49,023 nucleotides of DNA, taken from Aurantiochytrium sp. KH105. Its lineage: Eukaryota; Sar; Bigyra; Thraustochytrida; Thraustochytriidae. A model generated the notes under the pieces. The model made no database searches and was not told the origin of the DNA. It saw only the letters and a program-made list of their open reading frames with translations. The stretch lies in contig BGKB01000295.1 of assembly GCA_003116975.1 (NCBI GenBank), forward strand, positions 1-49,023. The letters are read 5' to 3'. Positions 17,899 through 27,009 of this stretch are shown in pieces (the stretch's first letter is position 1; each line of letters opens with the position of its first letter). The position numbers and the translations under genes were made by a program.

Positions 17899-20800
17899 TC
17901 ATGCGTCGGCCGTCGCCGAGGAGCCGCGCACCGACTTGCGGTTGTTCGTGTATTGCTTGTACAGGTTCGACCACGTCCGCATCGTCCGCGTCATTTTACG
18001 AACCTGGGACAAAACCTCCGAGGCCTCGTCGCGATCGCCAGCGCGCGCTAGCACGTCGGCGAGTGCCCGTTGGCGCGCAGCATTGACCGGAGAAGGCACA
18101 AGGCCACCAAAAAGCTCGTCCGAGTGGGCGATACTCTGCTGAATCGCACTCGCAGCCTGCTCGAACTTTTGTTGCGACTCGTAAATGGCGCCCAAATTCA
18201 GGTACACACGCGCAATGTGATGCTCGCTCGGAGCGTCCGCTGCCGTAAAAACAGAGAGCGCTTCTTCGGCGTGCGTTAGCGCAGCCGGCGCGTCGCCGTC
18301 CTGCAGAGCCACGGAAGCCATGAGGCCTTCCGTCTCCGCCAGAACAAGGCTCATGGGACTCGCCGATTCCTGAATGTCGAGCGCGCGCTGAAAAGCCGAA
18401 CGACTGTCGTCGAGCTGATCCGCGAGCAAATACACGTAGCCCATCACAGTCCACGTGCGCGCCGCCATCAAGGACGAGTCGCCCGCAGCGTGCGATGCGT
18501 CTGAGAGCGCAGAGAGAGCAAGACCCACTTCGCCCTGCTCAGCGAGGGCCAGCGCCGAAGAGCTCTTTGCAAAGTTCTTGGCCGCTGCATCGTGAGCGAG
18601 CTCCTCCGCAGCGATCCAAGCATCCACCGCAGCAGGCAGACGACCGCTGCGAAAGTGCACGTGACCAAGCATGTAGTGCATTGAGGCTTCACCCGCTCGG
18701 TCGTCCAGCTGTTGGTACGCGACAAGAGCGTCCTGTGCGAACACCTGTGCGCGGCGCAAGCGGAAATCTCCCAGAGGGATGAGCAGCAGCATGAAGGCCT
18801 GCATCGCAGTCAGATCTGCGAGCAAGAGCGTCATGATACCACGCTTCGACCTTTGCGTGAAGCGACGCGTCAGCGAACGCAAAAGTGGCTTCGAGGCAAT
18901 CTGTTTTCCACCATTGCCTTCCGATGAAGACCCTCGCGACGTCGTGAGGGAGTCCGATTGCAACGAGCCAACACTGCTCGCACTGATTGAACTGCGGGGC
19001 GATTTGGCAGACACAGATGACGCACCCGAGGCAACAGAAAACAGCGAGTGGCGCCGCTGCAGTCGCATGAGTGCAAAATCCTCCTTGGTCGAGCTTTGGC
19101 TCTCATGGTTACGAAGCCTGCTGCCGGTGCTCGCCGAGGAAGATCCACGCGTCAATGTCTCCGGAAGCGGGTCTTCCTCGGTAGCATCGTCGTCGTCCTC
19201 TTCGTCGTCGAGCTCAGCATCCTCTTCTTGGGGCTTTTTCGAGCCTTTAAACGAGCGCGAAGATCGCGAGCTGGCGGTTGCCCCCGAAAGACCACGCCGG
19301 GACCGCGTGCGTGCCGAGGTGCCACCAGGTACCGAAACCTCCTCCTTGAGCTGCTCGTCAAGAAGCTCCCGGCACATGCCGACGGCCATAAAGAGATGCG
19401 GAAGCATCGACATGACGGCGTTCAACATGTTCGGGTCCGCAGCACCAACGCCACGGTGCAAAGGAAACACGTTGTCCATGCAGTACGTGTGGAGCGAGGT
19501 GAGCACTCGACGCGCGCATGTACGGTTCGACTCAGTCCCCTTTTCGTGAATGCTGCGCACAGCGTCCAAAAGAGTCGGGTGGATGCAAATCGTCCCGTCT
19601 TTGGTACGGTACACAAGATCCTCCTCAAGAGGGGAGGGCAAAAGCGAATCGGTAAAGCCGGACGCAGCCATTTCCGCAGCAATGAGTTCGGCGGGAATGT
19701 ACGTGGCGTTGAAAAACGAGCAAGCGCGAAGGATCTCCCACATGTGCCGACCGCGCGTCTCCTGTGGGTCCTTCAAAAGGTCGCGCCACATTTTGCAGAG
19801 AAGCTTGAGCGAAAGACGATTCCGGGAACGAAACAGGTTCTCCTGAATCTTTTCGAACTGATACGACTCCTTGGTAGACAACGACTTGAGTGCAGTCCAC
19901 GGCCGACCGCGCAAAAAGTCCGCCGTGTCAATGACGCCCACATTGCGAAGCGACGACATGTGATGCCGCAACTTGTAGCGCGTGAGGATGGCCTTGAGGT
20001 CCGGCATGATGGTTCGCGACATGAGCAAATCGTAGCGTTCAAGAAGCGACGCAAAGGTAATGTCAAACTCGCGCACGATGTAGCCCGCGACACGCATGCT
20101 CAGGACACTGCGGCAGAGATGAGCCTGGTCGCTGAGCTGAAGGAGGGCCTGTTCTTCGAGACGACGCGTCGACGAGCGGGCCACGCTCTTTCGAAGACGT
20201 TTCCCCGCAGCTTGCTTCATCAAGTCAACCGTGCTGCGCGCATCCAAGAGGGGCAATTCCACGCGCAGTGCTTCGTCGCGGCCTGACTTGGCTTTGCTCG
20301 TAATCAGCACGACGCCTTTGCCCGAGGACAACTTTGTAGGAGGTACCCACTCGAGCGCATCATCCGAGGCGTCGTCAATAACCACGAGCCACCGTTGCTC
20401 GTTCTGGAAAAGGTAACGCCAGAGATTTTCCCGGAGATCGTCAAGACCAAGGTGATCGGTAAGTTCGAACTGCTGCGCCTCTTCCACGAGAAAGTGGTGT
20501 ACGTCCCACACCATAAAGGATCCATTGAGCCAGACAACGCCACCGGGGAACTTATCTCTGTGCATGGCGACAAACTCCGTAGCGACCGAGGTCTTGCCGG
20601 ACCCTTCGGGGCCGTACAACTTGATTTGCGATTCGTTTCTCTCAAAGACAAGTTTGGCCAGGCGTTTGATGATCTTGTCTCTTCCCAGCAACTCGGTGCA
20701 GACGGTGGGCGGCATGCGGTCCACTGCAGCTTCCGCGACCCCGTCCTTGGTGCTCGTGAGACGCACTAGGTCCTCGGGTGTCACGGCGCTGCGGCCTCCG

Positions 20801-21117
20801 CGGGACTTAAAGGGGCGGAACACATCATTGAAGAGCAAGAGATCGTGTCTCTCCATGACGCCCAACAACAGTCCATGTTGCTGTCTTTGCCGAAGCTGTT
20901 CCTCTGCGAGACGACCGCCTTCTTGCCGGTGTTGTTGTTGGTGTGTGTCTCGGAGCTCGCCGCGCTCCTTGGACCTCCGCGATCTCCTCGCCGAGGTTCT
21001 GCGCGCGGACGACCTCTGCGCAACGCCATTCTCCTCCTCCACCTCGAGAACGTCCACGTTCTTGGCGACCTCGCCTGGCCGTCCGCGCCTGCTCGCGCGG
21101 AGGCTGTCTCGCGTCAT
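17899..21117 (-). CDS. STAND P-loop NTPase (NB-ARC-like) with C-terminal TPR repeats
   Basis: A 1072-residue protein. The start at 21117 is the first ATG; the longer frame begins only with GTG codons. After a basic, low-complexity N-terminus, residues about 150-400 form an NB-ARC/STAND NTPase: LLGRDKIIKRL, the P-loop GPEGSGKT (169-176), the Walker B-like RWLVVIDDA with Asp248/249, and VVLITSK as a sensor strand. A helical middle region and a Ser-rich, very acidic segment (about 615-730) follow. The last 330 residues contain helical hairpins matching TPR repeats, for example ARVYLNLGAIYESQQKFEQAASAIQQS. STAND proteins are ligand-gated switches that oligomerise on activation, as APAF1 and plant NLRs do. 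No TIR, CARD, protease or other effector domain is seen at the N-terminus, so the output is unknown. NTPase and TPR calls are firm; the role is not. Confidence 0.85.
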   Translation of the reverse strand: MTRDSLRASRRGRPGEVAKNVDVLEVEEENGVAQRSSARRTSARRSRRSKERGELRDTHQQQHRQEGGRLAEEQLRQRQQHGLLLGVMERHDLLLFNDVFRPFKSRGGRSAVTPEDLVRLTSTKDGVAEAAVDRMPPTVCTELLGRDKIIKRLAKLVFERNESQIKLYGPEGSGKTSVATEFVAMHRDKFPGGVVWLNGSFMVWDVHHFLVEEAQQFELTDHLGLDDLRENLWRYLFQNEQRWLVVIDDASDDALEWVPPTKLSSGKGVVLITSKAKSGRDEALRVELPLLDARSTVDLMKQAAGKRLRKSVARSSTRRLEEQALLQLSDQAHLCRSVLSMRVAGYIVREFDITFASLLERYDLLMSRTIMPDLKAILTRYKLRHHMSSLRNVGVIDTADFLRGRPWTALKSLSTKESYQFEKIQENLFRSRNRLSLKLLCKMWRDLLKDPQETRGRHMWEILRACSFFNATYIPAELIAAEMAASGFTDSLLPSPLEEDLVYRTKDGTICIHPTLLDAVRSIHEKGTESNRTCARRVLTSLHTYCMDNVFPLHRGVGAADPNMLNAVMSMLPHLFMAVGMCRELLDEQLKEEVSVPGGTSARTRSRRGLSGATASSRSSRSFKGSKKPQEEDAELDDEEDDDDATEEDPLPETLTRGSSSASTGSRLRNHESQSSTKEDFALMRLQRRHSLFSVASGASSVSAKSPRSSISASSVGSLQSDSLTTSRGSSSEGNGGKQIASKPLLRSLTRRFTQRSKRGIMTLLLADLTAMQAFMLLLIPLGDFRLRRAQVFAQDALVAYQQLDDRAGEASMHYMLGHVHFRSGRLPAAVDAWIAAEELAHDAAAKNFAKSSSALALAEQGEVGLALSALSDASHAAGDSSLMAARTWTVMGYVYLLADQLDDSRSAFQRALDIQESASPMSLVLAETEGLMASVALQDGDAPAALTHAEEALSVFTAADAPSEHHIARVYLNLGAIYESQQKFEQAASAIQQSIAHSDELFGGLVPSPVNAARQRALADVLARAGDRDEASEVLSQVRKMTRTMRTWSNLYKQYTNNRKSVRGSSATADA

Positions 21118-22718
21118 GGTCGCCAGGGGGGAGCGCCGTGCGTGCGTGCGTGCGTGGAATCCGTGTCTGTCTCTCTGTCTATCGGAACGTGCGTGCGAGG
21201 GCACGCGCGTGCGTCGAGTCGAAGAGCGAGTAGGCTCGTTGGCCTTTCCTTCCTTTCTGTTGTGTGGATGTACTCGCCAAAGTCGTGGTCGTCGGTCGCG
21301 GGGTTCCGGCCCGTGGCCCCCTCGCGCGCTCTCTCGGCTGGGGTTCTATCGCCCGCTCGCGCGCCCGCTGGCAGGCAGGCTGGCCGCCGAGCGGCTGCCG
21401 GGGCGGGGCGGGGCCCGTGCAGGCCGACTCCCGCGCTCGGCGTGAGTCCAGGCGGAGTCGGAGTCGGTCTCGCGGCGAGGCCTCTTCTCCCTTCCTCTGG
21501 GCGCCTGCTTGCGCGCCTTACTTTTCAAAACAGCCGGAGCGGCCGATCTCCCTCTCTCGCGAGCGAGGGACCTCGCCCGCGCCGCGGAGGCTGAGCCTGC
21601 ACGCGCAGCCCGCGCTCGAGGGCGCGTGCGAGGGAGGGGCAGGGCGGGCGGGCGCGGCGGGAAGGGCCGCGGCGATCGGCGGCGGCGGCGGCGGAGGCGG
21701 CTCCGGGGCTGCTCCGGCAATCGAGCTTTAGCTTTTCTCTCCCGTTCAAACAAACCTCTTCTGCGTCCGCGGGAGCCAGAGGAAAGCGGACTTGCCGCCG
21801 CGCCGCGCAAGTGCGGAATGCGCGCGCCGCAAGTGGACACTGCGCGAACCAAGTCGCCTATCCCGCCAGGCCTTCTTCCCTTTTTCTTTCTTTTCTGCGC
21901 TTCTCGCCCACCCCGCGCGTGCACACCCACGCGGCCCACCTTAACCGCGCCTTCGCCCCCGCCCTGCGCTTTAGGGCCGCGCCCCTGCCCAGTACCTTCT
22001 TTTTAAGGCGGGTCGCGGCCGGCCGGGCGTGCCCCCCTCAGCGACGGTAAGAGGCAGGACGAGGGGGGTATTAAAGCATGACCCAGTCTGAGGGTGCACA
22101 CTGCGGGGCGTAGGTGGTCCTAGGCTATCTCTAGCGCCGATGGGACCGCCAGTTTAGCTTACTTTGTGTGTGTTATTGGCCAATTGGAAAAAGGGAAAAC
22201 CTCGGTAATGCAGCTTCTGCAGGCAGCAACGAAAGAAGAGGTATCAAGCGGGAAAAGAACGAGGCGCGCGCCATGTTTTTCTGCACGTGCTGCACGTGCT
22301 GCGCGGAGAAGCTGCGGCCGCCACCTGTCGCTGTAGCTGCAGCTGCTGCTGCTGCTGCTGCTGCAGAGCGGGCCGGGCCGCGCCGAGTTCGGGGAGAAGA
22401 GGCCCGGGTCACGTCACGCCGCGCCGCGCTCGCCACCACCCAAGCGACGGCGAGCAGCGCCTGGATGCGCGAAGGGAGCGCGCGTCGAGCGTCGTCGCGG
22501 CGCGGCCCGGTGCAGACTGGGCGGGCGGGGCACACGCCCTCGGCGCGAGGCTGGCGGAGGCTGGTCCGCGGCAGGGGAGGGCAGCCGCAGCCGGGTGCAA
22601 GGCAAGGCAAGATACTGGCGGTTCGGCCCGGGAACCTACCTCCAAGCTCGGGCAAAAGCACGCAAGCAAAAGCAAGCGAGCGAGAATTGATGCGAGTGCA
22701 TGGATGGTGGAAATGAGT
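21118..22718. other. 1.6-kb GC-rich spacer upstream of the STAND gene
   Basis: No gene is supported. The GC-rich part (about 21300-22020) translates in several frames into Arg/Ala/Pro-rich shadow ORFs. At about 22050-22165 composition changes, and a GGTCC ... GGACC pair (about 22114-22149) could form a stem, but it fits no RNA family I know. Short CTG/GCAAG repeats occur at about 22340-22365 and 22600-22615. Confidence 0.5.
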
Positions 22719-23948
22719 TTATTGCTGAGCGCGGTAGCGGCGGAGGGGGATCCGCTCCAGGCCGAGCGCATGGCGCGCGAGGTTGAGTGTGTTCTTGCAG
22801 AGCATGGCGATGGTCATGGGTCCGACGCCGCCTGGCACCGGAGTGATCAGACCTGCGATCGGCTGAACCTCATCAAAGGCGACGTCGCCGACAAGTCTGT
22901 AGCCCGCCTTCTTGCTGGCGTCTGGGCGGGAATTGATGCCCACGTCAATCACCACAGCTCCCGGCTTGATCCACGAGCCGCGGATGAACTCGATGCGTCC
23001 AACCGCCGCAATGACAATCTGCACAAGAGAACAAAAAAAAAAGGGAAAAAGAGGAAAGAGTCACGAAAAAAAGATGTGACCGTCGCGCTCGGTCAAAAGA
23101 GCAGTCAATCAGTCAGCGAGTCAGTCAGTCAGTCAGTGTAAAGCTCAGACAACAAACAAGGGAAACGGCGCCTCGGCAGTCCAAAGACTGTCGATCAAAC
23201 TTACGTCGGCCTGGCGCACAATGTCTTCAATGTTACGCGTCTTGGAATGCACCACCGTGACCGTGGCATCCATGGAAAGAAGCATCTGGGCAGCTGGCAT
23301 GCCCACAATGTTGCTGCGACCCACAACCACTGCATGCTTGCCCGTGCAGTCCACGTTCGAACGCTGCAAAAGCTCCACACAGCCCGCAGGCGTACACGGG
23401 AGCGCAAGAGGAGGATCCCCTCCGCGCAAGCACAGGTTGCCAATGTTCTCGGCCAAGAATCCATCCACATCCTTTTCGAGCTTGATACGCTTCAGCACCG
23501 TGCTCTCGTCGACATGATCAGGCAGAGGAAGCTGGACGAGGATGCCATGCACGTCATCACGCGCATTGAGCTCGTCAACAGCCTTGATGATTTCTTCTTG
23601 CGTTGCAGACTCCTCGAGTTCAATATTCACTGACAAGAAACCCACTTCGGCCGCGGCCTTCTTCTTCATACGTACATACGTACTCGAGTCCGGCCGGTTG
23701 CCCACGAGCACGACCGCCAAGCCAGGCTGCACATTGTGTTCGGCCATGAGCTCCTCCACGGCGAGGCGAACTTCATTGCGAATCTCTGCGCTCAACTTCT
23801 TGCCGTCAATGAGGTTCGTCATGGACGCGCGGTCGCGCGGCTTGGCCTCGCCACCCTTGTCTGCGCCCGTTGCCGTGCCCGCGGCAAGCGCTTTCGTGGC
23901 CTCCGAGGAAGCGTCGGCGTTGGTGCTCTCGACGCCTTGGGATCCCAT
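22719..23948 (-). CDS. folD: Methylenetetrahydrofolate dehydrogenase/cyclohydrolase (FolD type), two exons
   Basis: Exon 1 is 23948-23205 and exon 2 is 23018-22719, joined across a 186-bp intron in phase 0 to give 347 residues. The enzyme converts 5,10-methylene-THF to 10-formyl-THF in one-carbon metabolism. Motifs in order: YVRMKKKA with Tyr91 and catalytic Lys95, [36 protein letters not shown], the Rossmann motif [12 protein letters not shown], and in exon 2 [14 protein letters not shown]. Exon 1 ends ...QAD and exon 2 resumes IVIAAVGR, restoring the conserved strand. Reading through the intron instead gives a stop after about 20 unrelated residues and would lose the C-terminal signature. 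The ATG at 23948 opens an Ala/Ser-rich leader of about 50 residues before the conserved fold, with no clear presequence. No formyl-THF synthetase domain follows, so it is of the FolD/MTHFD2 bifunctional type. NAD or NADP use cannot be told. Confidence 0.93.
23019..23204 (-). other. Spliceosomal intron in the FolD gene
   Basis: On the coding strand the intron begins GTAAGTTTG after exon-1 GAC and ends TTGTGCAG before ATTGTC. It interrupts no codon (phase 0). It is 186 bp and includes a run of CAGT/ACTG repeats (about 23103-23137). It is the only intron in the window for which both the splice signals and the protein family demand splicing. Confidence 0.92.
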
Positions 23949-24353
23949 TGTCTTGTCCGCTCTGCTCCGATCTCGCTCCACTCTAGCGCTTCGCTCTATC
24001 GCTTCGCTTGACTTGACCTGGCTTTGCTTGCGCGACCGTTTGACCACGAGGCGACCGCAGATGCTCTGCCCGAGAGGCCTGCGCGCCTGCGCGATCGATG
24101 TTTCTGCTCTCGCAAGCTTTTCTGGCTTTGAAGTAAATGTCGTAGTCTCTCGCTCGCTCACTCCCTGGGATACTTTCCAAGATGCATGATGAAGTTGCTG
24201 GCCGCAAAACGACCCGGATGTACGAGGCTGATTCGTCGCACACGTGCGCCATGATCGTCGTACGAGCGGCCAGCGGCCGAAAAGTAGAATGAGAGCAAAT
24301 CTATTTTGTGCTTTGGCCTAGGCCTAACTTCCAGAGTGACATCATGATCATCA
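23949..24353. other. Spacer between FolD and acylaminoacyl-peptidase
   Basis: A 405-bp region holding the FolD 5' region and the 3' end of the peptidase gene. A frame open on the minus strand continues past the FolD ATG to about 24161 but has no in-frame ATG and no family similarity, so it is left out. No other feature was recognised. Confidence 0.4.
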
Positions 24354-26771
24354 TCATGATGAAGAAGAGGATGACGATGACGATGGCAACAAGTGCTCGT
24401 GCAGAAAGAGCAAGAGCTCAAAGACCGCGTTGAGGTTCTGCTCCGTCGGCGCAATGGCATGACCGCTGTCCGGAAACATGTAAAGCTTCGAGGGCACGCC
24501 GCGCTCGCGAAGACTATAATGGAAATAAACGCCCTGGTGCGGCGGCACGCGCAAGTCCGAACTGCCCAGCAACGTCAGACACGGGATGCTCACGTTGGCT
24601 GCCACGCTCACAGGCGAACGCTCATACAACAGCTGCGTGCGCTCCGCCGTGACAACATGTTCGAGTGCTTTGCCCTCTGCCGACCCAAGAACCCAATCCG
24701 GAATGTCTGTTGCCACTAAATTGTAGTTGAGATTGAGAACCGGGTTCCAAAGCGCTGCGGCGCAAAAGAGGTCCTTGTACTGCGGATGGCCCGCCAGCCA
24801 GCCCGTGAGAAAACCGCCATGTGATCCGCCATACACGGCCACGCGTTTCGGGTCAAGCACATTTGCGTGCTCCTCAAGCGCGCGTTGCACAAGTTGGCCG
24901 CAGTCATCAACGTCGGCCACCCCGATCTCGCCCACAAGTGCATTCAAAAGGTCCTCGCCAAAGCCCACCGAGCCACGGTAGTTCAATACAAAGACAGCCA
25001 CCCCTTGCTGGAAAAGAAAACTTTTCAACAACGAGAACGCATCTCGTGGTGACGCGCTGAATGGGCCGCCATGAATAATCACTACACATGGCAAGTCGCC
25101 ATTGCTCCCCGTCGAAGACGCGTCCTTCATGTACGCGAGGTAACCCTCTGCGCCGCTTGCGATACTCACGCGGTGTTCGTGCAGAGACGCGCGTGCGAAG
25201 AGCCAATCGCACGGAGCCTCCTTGTCGGCAATGCTTCTTGACACTTTCAAGTGTGGCTTGTTCCCATCGAGACGATCGTAAAGAGTTATGGCCACAATGC
25301 CACGAGAAGGTGTCTCGCGATCTGTAAACCGCAAAAGCAACATCTTTCCTGGGTGCGTGGTGGACGTGAAACGGATGAGAGCGCAGGCATCACGGATCTT
25401 GATCAGCTCGTATTCGCCTTCATTGAGGCTTTCGCTGCTCTCGTCGCACGGGATTTCCAAGGCAGTTGCCTCATCTGTAGCGTCAAGGTCCACGAGAAAC
25501 ACAAGGTTCTGCCCTTGCGAAGGGGATTGCATCAAAAACCAGCGCGACGAAGGATCCTGGGCAAAGAGAAAGTTCGCCGCGCGAAGCGACCCATGGTAGC
25601 CGTAAATACCGGCAAATGCGCCCTTGGTTCCGGGTTCGGGTCTCTCGCGCTTGCGATGCACCACGACACGCAAGTTCTCCAGCGCCGATCCAGAGAGTGT
25701 TGCCGCGTAAAGCTCAAAGCATGTCGTATGGCTGACAAATTCATCTTCGCGCCCAAAAAACACGAGCTGCCCACTGCAACGCGCATACTGGGCTGCATAG
25801 GCAAGAGCCAGATGAGGCGTGAGACAGGTGCACGCGCCCTTGCCTTTGTCGTCGCCTTTTGCTTCGAGAGCATCGAGTGGCAAAAAGTAGAGCCGCGTCG
25901 TACGGTTGAGACAAAAGTTGAGGCCCAATTTCCGTAAAGGAGTCTCCACGCCGCTAAAGATGAGACCGTCTCCAGCGAATTGTGGGTCCGTCGGAACAAG
26001 GTTCTCGGGAATGCATTTAATCTTTTGCACTGAATCAGAACCTTCAAAATCCCAAAGAAAAATACTCGCCCGCGTCTTGCCCTCGAGCGTTTCGCCAAAG
26101 CTGTCTTCATATTCGTACTTTGCTTCCCAAAAGGGCTTGTCTTCTTTGAACTCATTCGCAGCTGCCTCATCTTCTGTGGTCGTCTCTTTCGTTCCCTCCT
26201 TGTTGTCAGGCGCGAAGGCGTTCGCATAACCTTTGGGTTTCGCCTCCTCGCCCACGAAGACGACCTTGTTTCCATCCGGACTCCACCGAATGCCACCAAA
26301 CACAGCGTCATTGTAGACTTTTGAGGCCACCTCAGATAGTTTCACGGCTTTCACAAGTCCGTGGCCAGGTGCCCAGAGCTCAAGCCAGAGCTCCTTGTCG
26401 TCCTTGGCCCCTTTGCGGACGCGAATACTACGCGGAGAGACTTCAGGATCTGCCTCGGCAGAATCCTGAAAACGACTCTCGAGCACCAAGGATCCACCGC
26501 TGCGCGCATCCTCTGGCACAGTATCCAGACGGATAGCCTTTGTCTGGCTCGCTCCGGGCGCGAGGGCCTCGCTCGGCACGAGGTAGCGCTCGCGAGAGCC
26601 AAAGTCTTGCATACGCGCCGGGTCCACCTGCGAGAGCCGCAGGGTCACCACGCACGGCGCGCCGTCGACGCTGCCGGGCAGAGGGTCGATGTCCCCGCCT
26701 GCGATGCCGGGCCCCGCGCCCTCGCGCAGCGCCTGCAGGCCCGCTGCCACGCGCGCGCGTCGTGCCGCCAT
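24354..26771 (-). CDS. APEH: Acylaminoacyl-peptidase (S9 prolyl-oligopeptidase family)
   Basis: An 805-residue serine peptidase, a little longer than the roughly 730-residue animal enzyme. The N-terminal two thirds form the beta-propeller and the last 270 residues the alpha/beta-hydrolase domain. The catalytic triad is complete: Ser650 in YGGSHGGF, Asp739 in SSDLRVPP and His771 in DSGHAIAP, with WNPVLNLNYN in the expected place. Acylaminoacyl-peptidase releases N-acylated amino acids from peptide ends and degrades oxidised proteins in the cytosol. The C-terminus ends in nine serines encoded by a TCN microsatellite running into the stop codon, probably a recent expansion outside the fold. It shares a 238-bp divergent promoter region with the Q-rich orphan gene. 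The family call is secure; acyl-peptide specificity rather than general oligopeptidase activity is inferred from overall similarity. Confidence 0.93.
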   Translation of the reverse strand: MAARRARVAAGLQALREGAGPGIAGGDIDPLPGSVDGAPCVVTLRLSQVDPARMQDFGSRERYLVPSEALAPGASQTKAIRLDTVPEDARSGGSLVLESRFQDSAEADPEVSPRSIRVRKGAKDDKELWLELWAPGHGLVKAVKLSEVASKVYNDAVFGGIRWSPDGNKVVFVGEEAKPKGYANAFAPDNKEGTKETTTEDEAAANEFKEDKPFWEAKYEYEDSFGETLEGKTRASIFLWDFEGSDSVQKIKCIPENLVPTDPQFAGDGLIFSGVETPLRKLGLNFCLNRTTRLYFLPLDALEAKGDDKGKGACTCLTPHLALAYAAQYARCSGQLVFFGREDEFVSHTTCFELYAATLSGSALENLRVVVHRKRERPEPGTKGAFAGIYGYHGSLRAANFLFAQDPSSRWFLMQSPSQGQNLVFLVDLDATDEATALEIPCDESSESLNEGEYELIKIRDACALIRFTSTTHPGKMLLLRFTDRETPSRGIVAITLYDRLDGNKPHLKVSRSIADKEAPCDWLFARASLHEHRVSIASGAEGYLAYMKDASSTGSNGDLPCVVIIHGGPFSASPRDAFSLLKSFLFQQGVAVFVLNYRGSVGFGEDLLNALVGEIGVADVDDCGQLVQRALEEHANVLDPKRVAVYGGSHGGFLTGWLAGHPQYKDLFCAAALWNPVLNLNYNLVATDIPDWVLGSAEGKALEHVVTAERTQLLYERSPVSVAANVSIPCLTLLGSSDLRVPPHQGVYFHYSLRERGVPSKLYMFPDSGHAIAPTEQNLNAVFELLLFLHEHLLPSSSSSSSSS

Positions 26772-27009
26772 TCTTCTCGCGCAGCTCGAGATTGCCCTGG
26801 TTCGATCTTTGCTTTGCCTCGATACGTAACTCTGGGATCGGCTGCGGTCCGTAACGGTGTATGAAACCGCGACAAATGTAACCTACGCAACCTAACGACC
26901 ACGCGCTCTCTCTCCAACTTGCTCTTTCGTCTCGTCCAAGCCACGCGCGCACGACCCGCCAGGTCCCTTTCGCCTGCGCGAAGCGAGCGGACTCCGGGCC
27001 CGAGACGCC
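26772..27009. promoter_or_regulatory. Short divergent promoter region APEH / Q-rich orphan
   Basis: The two start codons face away from each other across 238 bp, so promoters and 5' leaders of both genes must be packed or shared here. This follows from layout; no motif was recognised. Confidence 0.4.

Noticed and set aside
19048..20286. 412-residue ORF opposite the STAND gene
   Set aside because: It is a shadow frame; the minus strand carries the P-loop and TPR motifs.
22050..22165. Possible structured RNA with a GGTCC/GGACC stem
   Set aside because: It does not match tRNA, 5S rRNA, U1-U6 snRNA, SRP RNA or RNase P motifs that I know; one short stem is not enough.
21300..22716. Several 150-250 residue ORFs in the GC-rich spacer before FolD
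   Set aside because: They are Arg/Ala/Pro-rich in several overlapping frames on both strands, the signature of stop-poor GC-rich non-coding DNA.
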